Source of the DNA: Cryptomeria japonica
Lineage: Eukaryota > Streptophyta > Pinopsida > Cupressales > Cupressaceae
Length of the DNA: 64,000 bases
Direction: 5' to 3'
NCBI RefSeq assembly: GCF_030272615.1
Contig: NC_081406.1
Location: 142,321,299-142,385,298, forward strand
Made by a program: the position numbers and the translations under genes. Below the pieces are notes generated by a model, which was given only the letters and a program-made list of their open reading frames with translations, was not told the origin of the DNA and did not search any database. This document shows positions 12,482 through 22,888 of this stretch, piece by piece (the first letter of the stretch is position 1; every line of letters starts with the position of its first letter).

Positions 12482-13991
12482 TGTTGGCATTATAACAGAT
12501 AAGAAGAAGGTTTGCATTCCAATTACAATGAGAGATTGTTGGCATTTCAATAAGGATATTGAGAAGGTTGTTGATGACTATGGATATAACTGATTAAGGA
12601 TGATTACTGTCTTAATATTATTATTTTGTCATTGATGTCAAGAAATTGATTTTCTAATTCAGTATGATGTTGCCATATCTTAAGAAGTATGATTTGATGA
12701 GTATAAAGATGTCGGTAACAGACACAGAAAGAATATGATGAATAAGGGGATAAGTTATTCAATGGGCAATTATTACCGAGTTAGACAATGATGAGATCAT
12801 GATGTTTAGATTGTTTTGATATCCTACATATGCTATTGTTTGAAAGGTTAATACTATACTATGTTACCGAGTAAAGAACCTAGTTGGTAAACCCTAAGGT
12901 TATCGCTATCAGTTACTGAAGGCAGAATGTCTACTGAGTGAAGTTTAGTATTTACCAAGTTACAACCGAGCTATAACAAAATGCATTAAATGTTTACATG
13001 TGATATTTAATGAAGGAAGCTGATGAGCTGGAGCGGATTAAATGATTGGTAAGCCATGCATGAAGAGTGTTAAAGAATCTATGGTAAAGAAAGATTGACA
13101 AGAAGATCTACAGCTCAGATTGAACCACAATACCCTAACACAAGTTCCAAGGTGAAAATGCAAGTTCCAAGGTGGGGTAAAACATTTTCAGATCGAAGGA
13201 TACATTGAACCTGGACAAGATTGAAGATCTGATGGCTATGATTGATCATGGGAAATGTGATCAAGGAGATTAAGCAGTTGGAAGATTGTTTATAAATAGG
13301 AAATTGTTGATAAACAATGTATGCGGGCAAGTGTATGCATAGGGATGCTACATAGTGATTACCGAGCACAGAAGCTTGAAGGCCTATTTGATAACAGAGT
13401 ATAGAGCCTAGCAGAGGGACAAGATAAGTCCTATGAATTGATTGTATTGAACAAATAAGAATCTGCTTCAACATTTTTAGATGTGAACTTGCAGACATAT
13501 TTTTATTACTGTTATTTTGAGAAGTAGCAGAAAATCTCTTAACTGAGTGGACTTAACAGTCTTATTTGTAAAATCCTCTAGCAAGGTGACATTCTTATTG
13601 AGTGTTTGAAATCCTTTAACAAGGTCACTTCTAACAAGGTGAAGATCCTAACAGATCTGTGGGAAATCCCTTAACCGGGTCACATCTAGCAATGTGTTTG
13701 TAATCTTTAATAGGATTTGCTTTTAACTGAGCATACTCTAGAATAGTATATTTCTTAGTGGGTTCGAAATCCCACTGTGGTTTTTCCTTATTTGGGTTTC
13801 CATGTTAAATCTGGTGTTATATTTTTGTGATCTTATCTATTTATGGGTTTGCATGCATTACTGTTTTTCTGATAAGGTTACCGAGATTGAATCTGTTGTT
13901 TTTATTGAAGATTAAGTTTGAATGATTCACCCCCCCTCTCATATTGTTAGCTTGGCATCTGTACTAATCATATTTAGCATCAGAACTATCA
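12482..13991 (+). repeat. 3' LTR of copia A
   Basis: It runs TGTTGGCATTATAAC to AACTATCA and is followed by the TSD copy ggaca (13992-13996). It matches the 5' LTR with scattered changes. It keeps a direct repeat (caagttccaaggtg twice, 13141-13175) that the 5' LTR has reduced to one copy. The TATA region is near 13289. Confidence 0.95.
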
Positions 13992-14499
13992 GGACACAAT
14001 GACAAATCAACCAGAATTGCAATGAAATTAAGCTTGACTGAGAACACAATATATGCAAGATCCTATTACAGGCAATCTTTCCTTAAAAACAACCAAAAAA
14101 CATAAATAACCTGCAATTTAAGAATTTCCAGATAACAAGAATTTACAACTATTTAATACATAAACTTGACATTTGTCTAATAAAGTAAAATAAATTCACA
14201 TATGTATTAATCTCCTAATGTATTTCCAATATGTATATCGAATTTAAAATTATAACTTTTTTTTAAAATTACTAAATTCTAAATTCCTTATTCATATAAC
14301 AAAAATCTTTAAATTGACAAATAAAAAATAAAACAACTATATATGTATATATATACATATATATCTATTTAAATATACATATATATATATATATATTAAC
14401 ACACTATAATTATTTTATTATTATTATTTTTTAAACTAAATAAATAAAATAAAATAATAAATAAAATTAAAATTAACATTGAATTTAAACTTTTAACTA

Positions 14500-14640
14500 G
14501 CTACCCTAAGGTAGCGGTGCCACCATATGGCAGCCAACACCACCCTTGGGTAGCATTGCTACCCTAGGGTAGCGTTGATGCCCTAAGGCAACAACCGCTA
14601 CCTTTGGTAGTTGCTGCGTGGGTAGAGGCATAGCCTCCCC
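14500..14640. repeat. GC-rich island with short palindromes
   Basis: Within the AT-rich right part of the long solo LTR, gctaccctaaggtagc (14500-14515) and the perfect 16-bp palindrome gctaccctagggtagc (14558-14573) occur among further ctaccct/gggtagc half-sites. The composition contrasts sharply with the flanking A/T runs. Confidence 0.8.
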
Positions 14641-16369
14641 ACAAAATTTAATAAATTAATTTTTTTTTTTTTAATTAAATTTTTTTAAATTATTATTTAT
14701 ATATATATATTTTAATAAAATTTTAACAGTAATAACAAAAAAAAAAATATTTTTCCAATAATTCCATTTTCACAGAATTTAATCCTTCATCATATATATA
14801 TATATATTTTAAAGATTTAATTAACCCAAATAAATTTAATGTGTAATTAAATTTATTTTCTTAAGGTAATAAAACCATTTCTCAGAGATTCCATTAATAA
14901 ACAAAATCGCCATAGCCAAAACAAAATCAAACGAGAGGAGATAATTTCTAAGGTAAATACCCTTTCTCACAAATCTTGCAATTCTCCATGCATCATAAAA
15001 TCTTGATGAATTTTCAATAATAATTTTCCTAAATTTTTTTTTCAAAATTACATTCTTCCCATAAACTAGAAATACATGTCAGGCATGAATTTTAAAACAA
15101 AAACTCGGATTCACCAGAAGAGGATTTTGGATTTGACAATTATTTTACACACACATCAAGTAGAGAAAAATAGAAATATTTACTAAAAACCCACAACTAA
15201 GAAATCATCCAACCTGGTATAGCTTTCCTGGAAGATATATGTAGAAGAGCCCTAATCCTTTCAATAACTTCCAATAAATTTCTTCACCTAAATTCTCGAC
15301 CTGTTCCTCTATAACTAAAATAAAGACCTATTCCCATATTTAAACTAAAATTCTAGGTTCAATAGCTTTTTCACAAAAAACCTAAATTTAGAATAATAGT
15401 AATTTTTATTTTATTTTCTAAATTTATCACAAAAGATAAGCTAACATGCAATAATTAAAAAACATTATTCTTTCTTTTCTTTTCTCATGCACATTAATTA
15501 ATTTTCTAAATAAAGAATTAAAACAATATTTTAATTCTAATTAATCCTTTTATTCATTTATTTAATTATAACTTTAGAAAATAATAAATACAATTAATCT
15601 AATTTATTTTTAAAATAAAAATATATTTCTAATACCATGCAGCTTAAAATAATTTCTTTAATTAACTAAATTTATAATCTCAATGCATAAACAATACAAT
15701 AATGAGATAATTTCATAAACTTAATTAATTAATTAATTAAATCCACTAAAACACTCAAATTAAACAAATCTCAAGCAATTACCCATAAAAGATAAAATGA
15801 CAAAATACGAAGACTGAACTAACTGACAAGACGACCAACTGACGACACTCATACGAGTGTAACTAAGTAAAATAGGGTCAACTACTATCTCCTCCACTTC
15901 CATCAGAAAATATAAGGCACGCTCAGACCTGTGAAGCCGGGTGGAGATGATACCTCGTACCTACTCGGTACTTGTACCTGCAATAATCTGCATCACCGAA
16001 CCACACATGCATATATATACAATATGGAAAACACAGCATACACACTGATGAAGGAGAACCGCGACGTTCCCTGTCTCACCGAAATGAGTGAAAGAAAATC
16101 GTCCCCTTGCATTCAATACACTCGCAAACACACAACATATAATTACACATTGCATAGATAAAGTAAGATGTCAGTACATAGCAATAGTCCATAAAATGCC
16201 ATAAATCACAAATACTGAAATACTGCAAATAAATTATACATCTCATCTCCAAATAAAGCATAATGTCATAAAAATCTGAATAATATATCATGGTAATGTA
16301 TCCACTGAAAACAACCAATAATAAAATATGTGTCTAATGAGTTCAAACAAGTAGGGGTACTACAATCTA

Positions 16370-17175
16370 AGCATTGATCTTGGTAGTTTGCAAGGTAAAA
16401 AGAGTTGTTAATGATTCCTAGTGTGAGGGAGATCAAGTATCAAGGAAGAGGAAATAAAATTGAATGAAACCCTTGATCATGCACAAGACCTAGTCTAACA
16501 AGTAATGGATGTAGAAGATTGGGAGAGAAGATAATTGAATTAAATCATGATATTTGTCTATAATGGGAAACGTGATCTCATTATTTTCTTCAAACAATTG
16601 TATATGACCTTTAAAAATCTAGTGTTAACCTATCCAGGTAAGACAAATAAAAGAGAATATTCTATTCGTAAAATGAATTAGAAATCTAAAGTAATGAAAA
16701 GGAGAAGCTATAGATCAATATGATAATTATACAACAAACCTCCATGTTGAATATAGAGCACATAATGATGAATTTAATACCAACTTAGAGTTAGAATAAT
16801 AGGTCTAAGGGTGAGAAGAGACCAAATTAGAACTAGACAAATATGGATTTGCAAGACATTTGGAAATATTATAGTTCCTTCACTTGATGGATCTCGTAAG
16901 TTTCTATCTTGTGACTAGATCAAGAGGTTGAATACTTAATTTTCAAGTCTAATGTGTGACAAAGGGACCATAATATAAATTATACCCTTCATCTAAAAGG
17001 ATTAACCCATGAATGGTGGTACCATAATATTTCCTAAAATAAAGATATGGGTATGTGAACCAGGATGGTGAACAAGAAAGTGACCACTAGCAAAAAATAT
17101 ACATAAAATGGATGAAACACGTGCGTGTTTTTGATAAATTCAAAAACTGCATATGTTGTAAGTCTTGGAAAATCT
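16370..17175. other. Unassigned DNA, no gene
   Basis: AT-rich single-copy-looking sequence between the long solo LTR and the giant inverted repeat. No reading frame, LTR end or known motif is recognisable. From about 17100 there are aaacacgtgcgtgttt-like motifs that resemble those inside the inverted repeat, so the repeat may begin slightly earlier than marked. Confidence 0.5.
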
Positions 17176-17780
17176 GAGCCAAAACATGTATGTGTTCTTT
17201 GAATTTAAAACATGTACATGTTATTTAAAATAAAAATATGTACATTATTTTATGAGAAAAAAGGCACGCATTTTGACGCGCACATGTTATGGTAAAATAG
17301 AAAAACACACACATTTTGCTGATATTAAGCTAGAAAAGGAACGTGACCTTAGCTGTTAATTCCTTTGGCCTTCCCTTTGTTTTTTCTTCATTAGGATATA
17401 TATAAAATATAACATAAAAGTATATCTTATACTTTAAGTTATATTTTATGTATATATTGGCAGGATGTTTGAGAATGGTTTCAAATATCTAGGAGTCATA
17501 ATGAAGATTCTATATTTTAGGAGTTCTTATCATCTTCCAGACAATCAAAGTTTAGTAATTAGTGGCTTTCTATCATCATTGTCTTGCTATGTCTCTATAT
17601 CACACTCTTTGTCTCCCCCAAGCTCTAGACCTATATTTTTTCCTATCTCTCTCCTTTTCCTCCCTTTCTACCTCTCTCTACCTCACTTTCTCCTCACTCC
17701 CCAAGCTCTATATCTTATAATTTATTAGACTTAGTCAAATTTCAATAATCATTAGTCAAATTTCAATAATCATTAATCTC

Positions 17781-17783
<3 letters not shown>

Positions 17784-17833
<50 letters not shown>
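17784..17833. repeat. (CT)n microsatellite
   Basis: An uninterrupted CT run in the left arm of the giant inverted repeat. Shorter CT tracts follow to 18175. Confidence 0.98.
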
Positions 17834-17836
<3 letters not shown>

Positions 17837-18103
17837 TCTCCCTCTCCCCTTCTCTCCCCTCATCTCTCTATCTCACTCTCTCTTCTCTTCCCAAGCTCTA
17901 AACATATCTCTATCTCCCTTCTTTGTATCTCCCCTCTCTGCTCTATGTCTACCTCACACACATGCTCTCTCTCTCTCTCTCTCTGATGCTCCCTCTCTAC
18001 TTATCTCACTCTCACCCTTTCCCTCTCTACTTACCTCTATATCCTCTCTCCCTCTCTCCATATACATCTACCTCTCTCCCTCCCTACCTCTATTCAACTA
18101 CAT

Positions 18104-18134
<31 letters not shown>

Positions 18135-18265
18135 CCTCCTTCACCATCTATTTCTCTTTGTCTCTCTCTCTCTCACACACACTATATATAAATAGAGGGA
18201 GAGGGGAGATATATATAAGTAGAGATACAAGGGGAGAGAGAGGAGGGAAAGAGAGATATGTAAAA

Positions 18266-18269
<4 letters not shown>

Positions 18270-18352
<83 letters not shown>
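18270..18352. repeat. (GA)n microsatellite
   Basis: An uninterrupted AG run in the right arm, the complement of the CT tracts on the left. It produces an artificial Arg-Glu repeat frame that is not a gene. Confidence 0.98.
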
Positions 18353-18357
<5 letters not shown>

Positions 18358-18616
18358 GGCGGAGAGGAGAGTGAGATAGTGAGAGTTAGAGAGGGGAGAG
18401 AGTGACAGTGATAGGGAGAGATATATTTATAAATCTTGGGGGAGACAAAGAGAGTGAGATGAAGAGAAATAGAGAGGGAAGGAGGGAGAAAGGGAGTGAG
18501 AGAGAGGGAGAGAAGGAGATTTATGTAGATAAATAGAGGTGGGGAGGGAGGGATGTATTGGTATGTAGAGAGAGGGAGAGGAGAGATAGAGGCTAGTACA
18601 AAGTGAAAGGTTAAGA

Positions 18617-18619
<3 letters not shown>

Positions 18620-18702
<83 letters not shown>
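18620..18702. repeat. (TA)n followed by (GA)n
   Basis: An AT run (18620-18668) passes directly into a GA run (18668-18702). The left arm has no equivalent TA run, so this is an asymmetry between the arms. Confidence 0.97.
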
Positions 18703-18705
<3 letters not shown>

Positions 18706-19266
18706 TTGATTATTTAAATTTTACTATCTGAGAAATTATAAGATCTAGAGCTTGGGGAGAGAGGAGAGAGTGGGATAAAGAGAGGTAGAGATGGAGGAAA
18801 AGGAGAGATATAGGAAAATAGATAGTATTAGAGCTTGGAGACACAGAGCATGAGATATAGAGATGACAAGAGAAAAATGCTAGGAGCCTACGAATTACTG
18901 AAAATTTTCTAAGTTTGAAAAATTATAAGATCTCCAAAAATATAATCTAAATTACGACTCTTAGAGATCTGAAACCATTCTCAAACATCTTGCTAATATA
19001 TACATAAAATATAACTTTTAAAGTATAATAAAGACAACTTAATTGTTATATTTTTAGTATATATCTGAATGAAAAAACTCAAGGAAGGCCAAAGGAAACA
19101 ACATCCAAGGCCATGTTCTTTTTCTATCTTAAAGTTAGAAAAACGCATATGTGTTTTGCTTGTTTACCATAACACGTGTGTGCTTTTTCTCATAAAAGTG
19201 CATACATGTTTTTTTTAAATAACACGCATGCATTCTTAATTCAAATATCACGTACATGTTTGGTCT

Positions 19267-19938
19267 TGTACTTAGGCTTGGGAGCTTCATTTCCCTCCTT
19301 TTTATGTGTTTTATTCTTCTAATCCGGTTTCTCAACTTCCTCATAATTAGGTTTACATGTTATCAAGTTGGTATTTGTAAAATTACCACCATAATTTCAA
19401 GTCTTTTGAGCTTTCTAACCATATTTTTTTTAGATTTCAAAAACATTAACTTATTAATTTTTTATTTTTTTATACCAATGTCTACAGAGTTCTCAGAGAC
19501 ATATGTATACCATTGTTTTTAGTAATTTTTGAACTACTTGCCGAAATTTGAAAAAAAAAAATTTATTGTTCTATACTTCATTCTATACACTTAAAAAATA
19601 AATTTAATTTTTGATTATTTTGATGCAAGTTATGTGACATACCCAAACAAGTACCTAATTTTTAGGATGCATTCACTTTGAAAAATCATAAATTTAAAAT
19701 ACTCAACAAAAAATTCTAAAAAAATACACAACTGCTAGTACTCACTTTTAACTATCTTTATACTAAAGGGTTTTGCGAAATACAAAATGCAACTATAACT
19801 TTTTTGATACGCACACCAGCCACTATGTTATGTTTCATTGAAAAATTAGGAACTTGTTTGTGTGCACAAAAAAATTGACCCCCTTAATCTTATATATTTT
19901 TAAAAAACCTTTACTAGTTTGAAAACTATATTCAGAGT
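19267..19938. other. Unassigned AT-rich DNA with small inverted repeat
   Basis: No gene. The segment 19634-19663 (acccaaacaagtacctaatt core) and the complement of 19840-19866 form an imperfect inverted repeat of ~28 bp spanning ~230 bp. The host sequence is interrupted at 19939-19943 (gctac) by element G1 and resumes at 26567. Confidence 0.6.
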
Positions 19939-19943
19939 GCTAC

Positions 19944-21112
19944 TATAGCATCTTAAAATTGCAACCCCCTTAATTTTGACCACATCTTAAGCCCTCACCT
20001 ATGCGACTACATCTCTCTATTTGACTGAGACCCCTCCCCATGCTTTCATCTTGAGTCTCCCCTTGTTTCAACCCTCATGTTTCCTTAAGACCTTGTCCAG
20101 GCCCCAAGATAGGGTAGGATAGGGGCATGGAGCCCCTGTCCTCCCTCTTAGGGAGGCCCTAAGATGGGTCCATTTGGCCCTTTTTCTCAATTTGCTCTTC
20201 GGTGATTTCAATCTCTCTTGGTCAGCCTTTGATGGATGAATATTAATTCTCTTGGGCATTGTATAAAAGGAGATTCAATTTCCTCATTCGATAGAAATGA
20301 AAATAGGCAAGATAAAGATAATAAGCGAGATTCAAGTGAAAGGTCTTCATCAAGCATTCGAGTCTTCTTCTTCATGTGTCTTCTTCATTCATCCATTCGA
20401 GCAATATTACAACATTCATTAGTAAGCATGTGTGTGTTAGGGTTTTGTCATGTTACATGCCATTTCATACAACATTTTTTATTACATTCAAGAAGAAAAG
20501 CGATCATCATCATCAATTGCAGATGTACAAGGTATACATTTCCATCATTTACATTTAAGAATTTGCAATTACTTTCTTTCAAGGTTGATTCCTCAACCGG
20601 GGTTTGACTAAGACAAACCCCTATCCCAACCCTTCTTCCCTTCTTTTTCTGTGTGTAGGTTGCAGGTGTGCAATTGTAATTGCAGGTTTGGACTCCATTT
20701 GTAGAGATGGAAAAACCCTTTTTGGCGCATGGATTTTTCAGAGGACCATATGCACTTTCAACACGGTCCCGATGACTTTTCTCCAAATTGTAGAGCAGAT
20801 CTGTATCAGTCAAAATATCTCATATCCAAAATTACAACGCGATTCCAAATTGGTATCTCCTCATTACATTCATTTTATCTCTCTTTTCTACATAGTCAAC
20901 AAATCAACATATCTATTTACAAAAGGGGGCAAATCACTTTCTTACCTTTACAATCCACTTGGAATTCATATCCTTTTTCCTCTTGGATTTGGATCTAGTG
21001 GATTCATGTCCCTCTTTTGAATGCAAAGTTTCTCCCAAGTGAAAATCATCCTAGTGGTTTCCTTTATCTCTCCTAGGTGGGGAACCACAAGGATCCAATT
21101 TTCCACTTTACA
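19944..21112 (+). repeat. 5' LTR of G1
   Basis: It starts tatagcatcttaaaattg and ends ...ttttccactttaca. A TATA box (tataaaag) lies at 20262-20269. Sequence just after the LTR reads ttttggtgaaccc, where a primer site should be; I cannot name the tRNA. Overlapping short frames inside the LTR are not genes. Confidence 0.93.
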
Positions 21113-21730
21113 TTTTGGTGAACCCAATGTCTTACACTCTAATTCTGATTTCTTATTGATAGATATGAATAATTGCAATTTGAATTTTAAAATTTCATTT
21201 CCAATTTTGATCTTTTTACAAAATTTAGAGGTTAATTGCATAAAAACCCTAATTTTTCATTTTGACAAAATTGAGCTTGTGAAGTGTAGCATTTTAATTG
21301 CTTGTTTCAGATTTGATTTCTATTTCAAAATTGCAATTCAAATCTATCTTTTCATTCTGAAAATTAAGTCTCCTATTTCAACCTTTGATTGCTAATTTGA
21401 CCGATATAGACATCTCCAAATCGGCTGTTTTTTTGGATTCCGCAATAAAATCATAATTTCTATCATCCCTAAATTTTTTTGGGAAAAGTTGGTCGGACCA
21501 AGTACACTTTGCACATAGTCCCTAGCTTTTTTCCTGAAATTTCGAGAGTTGGAATTGACTATATTTTTGCTTAAATCTTGAAAATTGGCATACTTAATCA
21601 ATTTTTGCACCCCTTAAGGTCGAATACAAATTCAAATTTCCACACTCTTCAATTTTAAAATCTTCATAAAAAGGTCCTAATTTTAGATCTTATTTTCAAG
21701 TAAATTAAGATTTTAATTAAGTGACTTTTC
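21113..21730 (+). other. G1 leader, no gene
   Basis: AT-rich leader between the 5' LTR and the gag-like ORF. Short frames on both strands lack any recognisable motif. Confidence 0.6.
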
Positions 21731-22888
21731 ATGACAATTAATGGATTGGATTTATTTGCTATTTCACATATGATTACATTATTTTTAGTATACATTTATT
21801 ACAATCATGTGTCAGATAATGACTTACTTCATTTTATGTTGCTTCTTTTCATTCATATCACCTGGTCATATTGTGTTGCTAGGGTTTCAAGGTCATTTCC
21901 TTTCCAAATTGATCTCAAAGATTTCATGTATCATTTTTGTTGCATTGTGGTGATGATATTAACTAAATTCATTTCATATATTAATCACCTTAAGGCTTGT
22001 GTAGATCCCAACCCTAGAGATCTTGATCCTCATACCTCTCCTTGGGTATCTTGTGTGAATCAGATGAGAGCTAATATTCTAACCAATGATCTCTCTAAGA
22101 AAGAGAAAGCATTGGACAATGATATAGATCCATCTTCTTCTCATACACATACTCTTGAGAAAGAGGGGCAATGTCAAACTATTAATATTCTTACATCTTT
22201 AGACCCTCCTTATTCTCCTATGACCCATCTTCAACACCAAAGTATATGTATAGAGGATGATGTTATACATTTTATTCATGATCTTTCCCCTCACATAGAA
22301 ATGAGTAAAGATGAACCTTTAGATGATGAAGATGTTCATCCCAAATCTCCCAAAAAGGATGAGAATGACAAAGGATAGAAGATTATCCTTTCCCATGATA
22401 TTTCATCTTCATCTACAACACCTTTTTTTCCCCCTTACACATTGAGTTTCAAAGAAATTCATGATCTTATTCCACCATCTAGTCATTTGAAACATTCTTA
22501 TAGTCATGGCTTTAATATAATAACAAAACAAGGTTTTAGAGGACATGGAATTAGGAAATTTGAAAAAGGAATTCATGACCCTATAAACCCTCCTACACAA
22601 GCTACTATAGAAGGCCTAGGAAACAAGACTCCTCTCTCTAAGGATGAACTCCTTAGGCTTGAAAATTTTAAGAACTATCTTGAAAGGCAACAAATCAAAA
22701 GAGCTCGCAAGAATGCTTCTTCTTCAAAATGTCCTTTTTGCTCATTTCATCAAGCCTATGATCATAATGCTGATGATTACCTTGATTTTCAAAAATCTAT
22801 TCAAGATGGCATCGATAGTGGCAAAATTAGAATCGTGGATGATAAACCTTCTTCTTCTAATAATTCTCCTCTTTCATGTCAAATTTAA
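21731..22888 (+). pseudogene. gag/linker remnant of G1 with G-patch-like and zinc-finger-like motifs
   Basis: One frame runs 21731-22888 with a single TAG at 22376. The N-terminal part (DPNPRDLDPHTSPWV, then an acidic stretch) is low complexity. The C-terminal part has GFRGHGIRKFEKGIHDPI ... TIEGLG, which resembles the G-patch-like segment of Tat/Ogre-lineage polyproteins, then KCPFCSFHQAYDHNADDY ... FQKSIQDGIDSGKI, close to the cysteine/histidine motif ahead of the protease in that lineage. About 100 bp downstream (22997-23060) a second remnant, CIFHDLYSHSLGKCHAF, is readable. Protease and RT that should follow are absent. The first ~90 residues are hydrophobic and may not be coding. Confidence 0.7.

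Larger units (their letters stand above)
6339..13991 (+). mobile_element. Copia element A, complete structure, inactive
   Basis: The LTRs are 6339-7828 and 12482-13991, both TG...CA, with the TSD ggaca at 6334-6338 and 13992-13996. A primer site follows the 5' LTR and a purine tract precedes the 3' LTR. Internal order is gag, protease, integrase, reverse transcriptase, RNase H, the Ty1-copia order. There is no extra ORF; only ~400 bp separate pol from the 3' LTR. At least seven in-frame stops and two frameshifts inactivate it. The two LTRs differ at scattered sites by a few percent by eye, so the insertion is not recent. It sits inside the long solo LTR 5056-16364. Confidence 0.95.
5056..16364. 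mobile_element. Long solo LTR (gypsy-type), interrupted by copia A
   Basis: The left end TGTAATGCCCCGC (5056) and right end GGGGTACTACA (16364) are flanked by the exact 5-bp duplication atcta (5051-5055 and 16365-16369). Removing copia A (7653 bp plus one TSD copy) leaves about 3.65 kb with no internal LTR copy, no recognisable gag or pol and no purine-tract/primer-site pair. A very long solo LTR fits best. The TGTARYRCCCC-like terminus, readable from either end, is typical of long chromovirus (Tekay-like) LTRs, so the strand is uncertain. The parts 5056-6333 and 13997-16364 are non-coding and AT-rich, apart from a GC island at 14500-14640. Confidence 0.75.
17176..19266. repeat. Giant imperfect inverted repeat (foldback), ~2.1 kb
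   Basis: The left arm reads gagccaaaacatgta..., then tatgagaaaaa, tttggccttcc, ttatattttatgtatata, atgtttgagaatggtttca. The right arm read on the minus strand gives the same blocks in the same order (19266 down to about 18950). Further in, ccaagctcta, atcttataatttatta and ctctccttttcctcc on the left pair with their complements on the right (18710-18850). The CT-rich left centre mirrors the GA-rich right centre. Arms are about 1 kb each with the axis near 18190-18220. There is no transposase. It may be a foldback or MITE-like element, or a host hairpin; I see no certain TSD. Confidence 0.85.

Noticed and set aside
15931-16318. Short ORFs on both strands in the long solo LTR
   Set aside because: No motif, overlapping on both strands, in LTR sequence.
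17465-18105. Leu/Ser/Pro-rich ORFs on the plus strand
   Set aside because: These are translations of CT-rich low-complexity sequence in the left arm of the palindrome.
18158-18379. ORF with Arg-Glu repeats
   Set aside because: It is a translation of the (GA)n microsatellite, with no other coding signal.
20236-21395. Several overlapping ORFs of 60-138 codons
   Set aside because: They lie in the 5' LTR and leader of G1, differ between frames without motif support, and are not preserved in the 3' LTR.
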